A DNA stretch of 64,000 bases. It comes from VXMO01 sp965205915. GTDB taxonomy: Bacteria; Chloroflexota; Dehalococcoidia; UBA6926. A model generated the notes under the pieces. That model had not been told where the DNA came from and made no database searches. It saw nothing but the letters and a program-made list of their open reading frames with translations. The position numbers and the translations under genes are program-made. Position 1 is the stretch's first letter, and every line of letters begins with the position of its first letter. This document shows positions 60,049-64,000 of the stretch, one piece after another. Location: NCBI GenBank assembly GCA_965205915.1, contig OZ242191.1:124001-188000 (forward strand). Reading direction: 5' to 3'.

Positions 60049-60339
60049 ATGTCTGAAGCAAAGACGCCCGCAAAGTCACGCATGTCCCGGGATGTGGCGG
60101 TACGACTCGGCAAGGAGATTTACGAGAATTCGGTACTGCCTCTTGTTGAGAAGGGCCACCACGGGGAGTATGTCGCAATTGACGTTGACACCAGGCAATG
60201 GGCGATTGCACCCACCACCCGAGGCGCGATAGATGACCTACAAGCGAAGTGCCCTGATGCCATTAACATCCTTTGTGAACGGGTTGGGTACAAGGCTTTG
60301 CGCAGCTACGGGGGCGGTTCACTGCGGAGAACCGAGTGA
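60049..60339 (+). CDS. Small protein paired with an aspartic-protease gene
   Basis: 96 residues (MSEAKTPAKSRMSRDVAVRL). Core GKEIYENSVLPLVEKGHHGE then YVAIDVDTRQWAIAPTTRGAIDDL is a small alpha/beta domain often encoded immediately upstream of clan AA aspartic proteases in cyanobacteria and Chloroflexi; function unknown, possibly an antitoxin-like or partner subunit. It overlaps the protease gene in GTGA. A decayed copy of its 5' part is at 54481. Confidence 0.65.
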   Translation: MSEAKTPAKSRMSRDVAVRLGKEIYENSVLPLVEKGHHGEYVAIDVDTRQWAIAPTTRGAIDDLQAKCPDAINILCERVGYKALRSYGGGSLRRTE

Positions 60340-60707
60340 TTGAAGGGGTCGTCAACGCTTCCTATGAGGCGATAGTTCCCCTTCGCCTGCACGGCGCGGA
60401 CGGCCAAACTCTCGACATTTCGGCAGTCGTTGACTCTGGCTACACCGGTTTCTTGACCTTGCCGCCACCAATGGTGGCCGCGCTGGAGTTGCCTTTCGCC
60501 TCCTTCGGCCGAGCAATCTTGGCTGATGACAATGAAGTGGACTTCGATGTTCACTATGTCACCATCTCATGGGATGGCCTGCGAAGAGATATTGAGGCCG
60601 ATGCATCAGGCAGCACACCGCTCGTCAGAATGCTGTTGCTAGACGGCTACGATCTGAGCATCCAGGTCAGACAAGGCGGCCGAGTTTTTGTTCAGGCAGC
60701 GCAGTAG
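60336..60707 (+). CDS. Clan AA (retropepsin-like) aspartic protease
   Basis: 123 residues, GTG start overlapping the upstream stop. The catalytic triad motif is D-S-G in AVVDSGYTGFLTLP, and the second conserved block is VRMLLLDGYDLSIQV. A single-domain protease of this size dimerises to build the active site. With the 96-residue gene it forms a conserved two-gene unit of unknown role. Confidence 0.8.
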   Translation: MIEGVVNASYEAIVPLRLHGADGQTLDISAVVDSGYTGFLTLPPPMVAALELPFASFGRAILADDNEVDFDVHYVTISWDGLRRDIEADASGSTPLVRMLLLDGYDLSIQVRQGGRVFVQAAQ

Positions 60708-60734
60708 AGTCGCAATGTACGAGTGGCATCTAAC

Positions 60735-60760
60735 TGTACTTCTCAGGGACGTTGTTTACA
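60735..60760 (+). repeat. Left inverted repeat of the IS481-family element
   Basis: Begins TGTACTTCTCAGGGACG and ends GTTTACA; pairs with the right repeat apart from two mismatches. Confidence 0.88.
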
Positions 60761-60832
60761 CAGGTTGACGGGTGAGGAGCCTCACTGCTGTTGTTGTGGT
60801 GAAGAACGCAACGCAGGCAGAGGAGGCTCCTC

Positions 60833-61783
60833 ATGGCACATCCTAACGCACGCTTGACGTCGCTGACTCGGTGGGATTTGGTTCAGATGGTGCGTGGTGA
60901 CGGGTACATGATCGCCGAGGCCGCCAGGCGATTCTATGTGTCTCGCGCCACGGCAGGCAAGTGGGTTCGACGCTACGATGAGGGCGGCCGGGCCGCTCTG
61001 ATGGATCGCGATAGTCGGCCCCGCAGCTCCCCCACGCAGGCGGCGCCGGAGATAGCCGCGCGCATCGTGACGCTGCGGAAAGAAACCGGCCTCGGCCCGC
61101 ACCGGATCGCCGAGCAGATGGACATTTCGCCGTCCACAACGTACGCGGTGCTGCGCCGCGCGGGCCTCAACCGGCTTGACCACCTTCACCGCGTGACGCG
61201 CGAGATCGTCCGCTATGAGCACGCGCATCCGGGGGATCTGCTGCACCTCGACGTGAAGAAGCTGGGTCGCATCCCGCCCGGTGGTGGCAAGCGCTTCCTG
61301 CCGGAGCACGCCGCGACGTACGCCGAAACCAACTCCGCGCCGAAGTCTCGCAAGCGGCTTGGCTTTGAGCACATCCATGTCGCGGTGGATGATCACTCGC
61401 GCTATGCCTACGCCGAGGCGCTGCCGGATGAGCGCAGCGGCACGACGGTCCAGTTCTTGGAGCGGGCGCTGGCCCACTTCGCGTCGCTGGGCGTGCCGGT
61501 GCGGCGTATCCTGACGGACAACGGCGGCAACTACCGCAGCACGGTCTTCGGGACGGCTGTGGCGGCACATGGCATCAGGCACAAATGGACGCGGGCCTTC
61601 CGCCCCCAGACGAACGGGAAGGCGGGGGCATTCAACAAGACGCTCCAGAACGAGTGGGCCTACGCGCACATCTACACATCCAACGAGGAGCGCCTGGCCG
61701 CCCTGCCGGAGTTCCTCGACCGCTACAATAATCACCGTACCCACAGCGGCATCAACTGGCTCCCTCCAGCCTCAAGACTGTAA
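60833..61783 (+). CDS. IS481-family transposase, apparent loss of catalytic Glu
   Basis: 316 residues. An N-terminal HTH pair (MIAEAARRFYVSRATAGKWV and GPHRIAEQMDISPSTTYAVL) precedes the rve integrase core with LLHLDVKKLGRI (first Asp) and ILTDNGGNY (second Asp). The third motif, normally QTNGKAERFNRTL, reads QTNGKAGAFNKTL, so the catalytic Glu is Gly. The frame is otherwise intact and the ends are well preserved, so inactivation may be recent, or a sequencing error could explain it. Confidence 0.88.
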   Translation: MAHPNARLTSLTRWDLVQMVRGDGYMIAEAARRFYVSRATAGKWVRRYDEGGRAALMDRDSRPRSSPTQAAPEIAARIVTLRKETGLGPHRIAEQMDISPSTTYAVLRRAGLNRLDHLHRVTREIVRYEHAHPGDLLHLDVKKLGRIPPGGGKRFLPEHAATYAETNSAPKSRKRLGFEHIHVAVDDHSRYAYAEALPDERSGTTVQFLERALAHFASLGVPVRRILTDNGGNYRSTVFGTAVAAHGIRHKWTRAFRPQTNGKAGAFNKTLQNEWAYAHIYTSNEERLAALPEFLDRYNNHRTHSGINWLPPASRL

Positions 61784-61804
61784 ACAACGTGCCTGAGAAC
61801 TACA
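61779..61804 (+). repeat. Right inverted repeat of the IS481-family element
   Basis: Begins TGTAAACAACGTGCCTGAG and ends CTACA. It includes the transposase stop codon. Confidence 0.88.
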
Positions 61805-62002
61805 CCTAGGCAACTCACAAAAGGCTCATTCAGATGCAATCCTCGTCCTTGCCCAACAAATGCGCTGGAATACCTCTTAGCACCAGAGCAAGGCGAAGTC
61901 GGTGTCTAACAGGCTGGCACTGCTTGCATGTGTTACGGTTGAGACAGTCGGTACCAGATCCGGCCAAGGGGAGGAACCAGTGACGCCCAACGGGACCCTC
62001 GC

Positions 62003-63190
62003 ATGAATATCCTGTTGGTTGAGCCGGACTACTATACGCGGTATCCGTCTTTGGGGCTCCTCAAACTCGGTGCACTTCACCGCGCGCAGGGAGACGTAGT
62101 TCAACTGGTTCGTGGAATTGAAGAGATTTCCTTCATTCCGGACCGAATTGACGTGGCCAGCCTCTTTACCTGGGATTGGCAGCCAGTTTGGCGTGCCGTG
62201 CGCCACTACAAGCAGGCTTACCCCCATGCGGAGGTGCGGTTAGGAGGGATTTACGCGTCGCTTCTGCCGGAGCACGCGGCCTTGTCTGGGGCTGATACGG
62301 TTCATGAAGGACTAGTTCAGGCGGCGGAATGGGTGCGGCCCGATTATTCGCTCGTTCCCGAGTGGCAATCCAGCATTCTGTTCGCTACCCGTGGTTGCCC
62401 AAGAAAATGCGGCTTCTGTTCCGTACCCAAACTTGAGGGCCCTCCAATCCCTGGTGCTGGTTCAGTTGAGTCTAAGTTGGAGCCGGGACACAAGAAGGCG
62501 GTTTTCTTTGACAACAATGTGCTGGCTCTACCAGATGCGATGGAAATCTTCGCCGAACTCGTCGACTTGGGCATCCAAGTTGACTTCAATCAAGGGATGG
62601 ACGCCAGACTCGTTAGAGAAGATAACGCAGCCTTGATCGGGAAGATGAACATGCCTTTCATACGCATGGCATTCGACTACCGTGGGATAAGGCCTTGGAT
62701 CGAGCGAGCGATCGAGACATTAAAGGCGCATGGGATACGGGGCCGTCAAATGATCTTCTACGTGCTCCACAATTATGTCGACGATCCAGAAGATTTCTTC
62801 GAGCGTGTAAGAGACCTGCTGCTCTGGGGGGTCGTTGTGTATCCCATGAGATATGAACCGCTTACCACACTCAAGAAGGGCGTGTATGTCTCCCCAAAGT
62901 GGACGAATGAGGAACTCAAAATGGTGGCGGCCGCCCGTCGTGTTCTTGGGTTCGGAGGCGCTCTTCCACCTTATAAGGGGTTGGTGAGCAAATTTGAGAG
63001 GGCCAATAATTTCAAGGAAGCTTTCAGCTTGAGGCCGATAGGAGGCAATTGGAAGATACCCGAGAGCGTGGCCCAGATGGCAATTGAGCACGAGCAACAG
63101 TCGAGCATTCGGAAGACATACTTCCCGGGCTGGAGGAGGGAGAAGGATTGGCGGAAGACACCATTGGTGACCTCTTCTCCTGGCAAATAG
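62003..63190 (+). CDS. B12-binding-like radical SAM protein
   Basis: 395 residues (MNILLVEPDYYTRYPSLGLL). The N-terminal part has the Rossmann-like pattern of B12-binding radical SAM enzymes (EVRLGGIYASLLPEHA, but no clear cobalamin His motif), then the cluster CPRKCGFCSVP (C-x3-C-x2-C) near residue 131 and a radical SAM barrel (KKAVFFDNNVLALPDAMEIF with FNQGMDARL). A basic C-terminus follows. The substrate is unknown. The following Zn-ribbon gene overlaps its 3' end and a ParB-like gene converges, a set reminiscent of DNA-modification clusters. Confidence 0.8.
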   Translation: MNILLVEPDYYTRYPSLGLLKLGALHRAQGDVVQLVRGIEEISFIPDRIDVASLFTWDWQPVWRAVRHYKQAYPHAEVRLGGIYASLLPEHAALSGADTVHEGLVQAAEWVRPDYSLVPEWQSSILFATRGCPRKCGFCSVPKLEGPPIPGAGSVESKLEPGHKKAVFFDNNVLALPDAMEIFAELVDLGIQVDFNQGMDARLVREDNAALIGKMNMPFIRMAFDYRGIRPWIERAIETLKAHGIRGRQMIFYVLHNYVDDPEDFFERVRDLLLWGVVVYPMRYEPLTTLKKGVYVSPKWTNEELKMVAAARRVLGFGGALPPYKGLVSKFERANNFKEAFSLRPIGGNWKIPESVAQMAIEHEQQSSIRKTYFPGWRREKDWRKTPLVTSSPGK

Positions 63191-63402
63191 GGTCCAAGAA
63201 GCCCCCCAAAGTTTGTTTGTGCTGTGGTCAGCCTTTCTCCGAAGAACGTTCAATTAGGGGGCCTTACCGGAAGAGCCCGTACATATGGGTCTGCTCGATT
63301 TGTTGGGCTCGCCCCGAGCTATTCTTCCCAGACAAGGAGGGGGACTGGGAAGAGGACTACAAACCTAAGACAAGAAAGCGAGCGCCTAAGAAACGCGCTT
63401 GA
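63148..63402 (+). CDS. Small zinc-ribbon protein overlapping the radical SAM gene
   Basis: 84 residues with a TTG start at 63148 behind GGAGGAGGG, lying 43 nt inside the radical SAM gene. Two CxxC pairs, VCLCCGQPF and WVCSICW, make one zinc ribbon. The C-terminus is basic (KPKTRKRAPKKRA), so nucleic acid binding is likely. Coupled translation suggests a partner of the radical SAM enzyme. Confidence 0.65.
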   Translation: MAEDTIGDLFSWQIGSKKPPKVCLCCGQPFSEERSIRGPYRKSPYIWVCSICWARPELFFPDKEGDWEEDYKPKTRKRAPKKRA

Positions 63403-64000
63403 GTAGTTGCTCCGCACGGTTCTGAATCTTCCTAAGCTCGTAGATACACTTGTTGCGTTGTTCTTCATTGAGCGAAGCAAGCTCTCTTTCAAAGTCTTTC
63501 GCTGCAATCTTTTGTTTGAAACGATTTAGTGCTTTGTAGGTCTCAGTACGATCAGACACCATGTAAAGGGCGTCATCAAAAGTCTCATCTCCTGACAAGA
63601 GGTGCTTAAGTGCCTTTGGGCTCTGTACAATCTTTGGTAGTCCATCGCGGAGGTCGACAGCGCGCGGGACCTCCCGATTCCTCACTTTTTCGACGACAAT
63701 ATCGTCCATAGCCGGATTCGCAGCCCGCGCCTTTTGAACCTGGCGATTAGTGAAAAAGCTGTCGTAGTAACTCCAATTCTCAATTGACGTGTCTTCGTGC
63801 TCAACCATGAACGAGTAGACATCGATCAACTTTTGGACGCGCTGTTCAGAGAATCCCACCTGCTCAGCCATCTTCTTTGCGGTCTCTCCCAATCGGTGCC
63901 GCCTGTAGAAAACGCCGGCTTGTTCATAAGGAGCCCAGTCCTTCTTCCCGACTATGTGGTACTGGGCCAAGAGTCGGAAGATTAGGTCAGTCTCAATGTC
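63386..64000 (-). CDS. ParB-like protein, N-terminus outside window
   Basis: The frame is open to the right edge (DIETDLIFRLLAQYHIVGKK...), so the N-terminal ParB/Srx nuclease-like domain would lie outside. The visible 204 residues include an HTH (ETAKKMAEQVGFSEQRVQKLIDVY) as in ParB central domains and a helical C-terminus with ALKHLLSGDETFDDALYM and NRAEQLLKRVS. It converges with, and overlaps by 17 nt, the zinc-ribbon gene. Codon use is AT-richer than elsewhere in the window. Confidence 0.65.
   Translation of the reverse strand, partial: DIETDLIFRLLAQYHIVGKKDWAPYEQAGVFYRRHRLGETAKKMAEQVGFSEQRVQKLIDVYSFMVEHEDTSIENWSYYDSFFTNRQVQKARAANPAMDDIVVEKVRNREVPRAVDLRDGLPKIVQSPKALKHLLSGDETFDDALYMVSDRTETYKALNRFKQKIAAKDFERELASLNEEQRNKCIYELRKIQNRAEQLLKRVS

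Larger units (their letters stand above)
60735..61804 (+). mobile_element. IS481-family insertion sequence
   Basis: 1070 bp bounded by 26-bp inverted repeats: left 60735-60760 (TGTACTTCTCAGGGACG...) and right 61779-61804, matching at 24 of 26 positions and ending TGT/ACA. It contains one transposase gene whose TAA stop lies in the right repeat. No clear target duplication: flanks CTAAC and CCTAG only resemble each other. Confidence 0.88.

Noticed and set aside
1..64000. CRISPR arrays
   Set aside because: No regularly spaced direct repeats with unique spacers and no cas genes were seen; the RecB/Cas4-like nuclease belongs to the recombination operon.

Overview
The window is GC-rich bacterial DNA with dense genes and short Gram-positive-like Shine-Dalgarno sites. 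Chloroflexota (a Dehalococcoidia/SAR202-type genome) is the best guess. It rests on the pyrD-pyrK/carbamoylase/CoxSL gene mix, the amidohydrolase, asparaginase and PaREP1-like genes, and the dispersed hairpin repeats with the core GGAATGAC. This is inference; no rRNA or other decisive marker is present.

Region 1 (1-15,908) looks chromosomal. The minus strand carries pyrE, a zinc-finger/PH/SHOCT protein, a decayed PyrE-like paralogue, an M20 carbamoylase, pyrK, pyrD and a CoxG/CoxS/CoxL-type molybdenum hydroxylase cut by the left edge. The plus strand carries a membrane protein, an ACMSD-like amidohydrolase, a large asparaginase and a phosphoglucose isomerase, separated by short hairpin repeats. 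Three tRNA genes (Leu-CAG, Arg-GCG, Val-TAC) end the region.

Region 2 (16,102-32,154) is a defence island directly behind the tRNA genes. It holds a two-gene CBASS (Cap15-like effector and CD-NTase), a frameshifted and truncated hsdM, an intact single-chain type ISP restriction-modification enzyme followed by two unrecognised genes, and the decayed N-terminus of another N6-methylase. Next is a four-gene overlapping operon on the minus strand: XRE regulator, ImmA/IrrE-like protein, AAA ATPase and PD-(D/E)XK-like nuclease. It diverges from an overlapping run of tiny helix-turn-helix genes. Both promoters carry the same 10-bp box GTTCTACAAT in inverted orientation. A DUF4935-like PIN protein closes the island. 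The XRE/ImmA/ATPase/nuclease unit with its HTH cassette is the best candidate here for an undescribed system.

Region 3 (32,165-54,309) is the core of a conjugative element. The minus strand encodes a replication-relaxation protein, VirD4-like and VirB4-like ATPases, two VirB2-like small membrane proteins, a PrgI fusion, a VirB6-like protein and a secreted protein. The plus strand encodes a DNA-binding protein, primase, Rad52-like annealing protein, TSCPD protein, RecB-like exonuclease, SSB, RadC-like JAB protein, a DUF6094-like methyltransferase and an SNF2-like helicase. Several intergenic gaps in this half repeat one architecture: a GC-rich hairpin, then a CCTTTAAGG-like palindrome over the Shine-Dalgarno.

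Region 4 (54,310-64,000) is accessory DNA. A type I Mokosh-like pair (kinase-helicase and PLD nuclease) lies between two identical 41-bp direct repeats, each followed after the same 62 nt by the start of the same small gene (one copy decayed, one intact). Then come a clan AA aspartic protease gene, an IS481-family element whose transposase seems to lack the catalytic Glu, and a radical SAM / zinc-ribbon / ParB-like cluster cut by the right edge. No integrase is visible, so the ends of the mobile element are not defined here.
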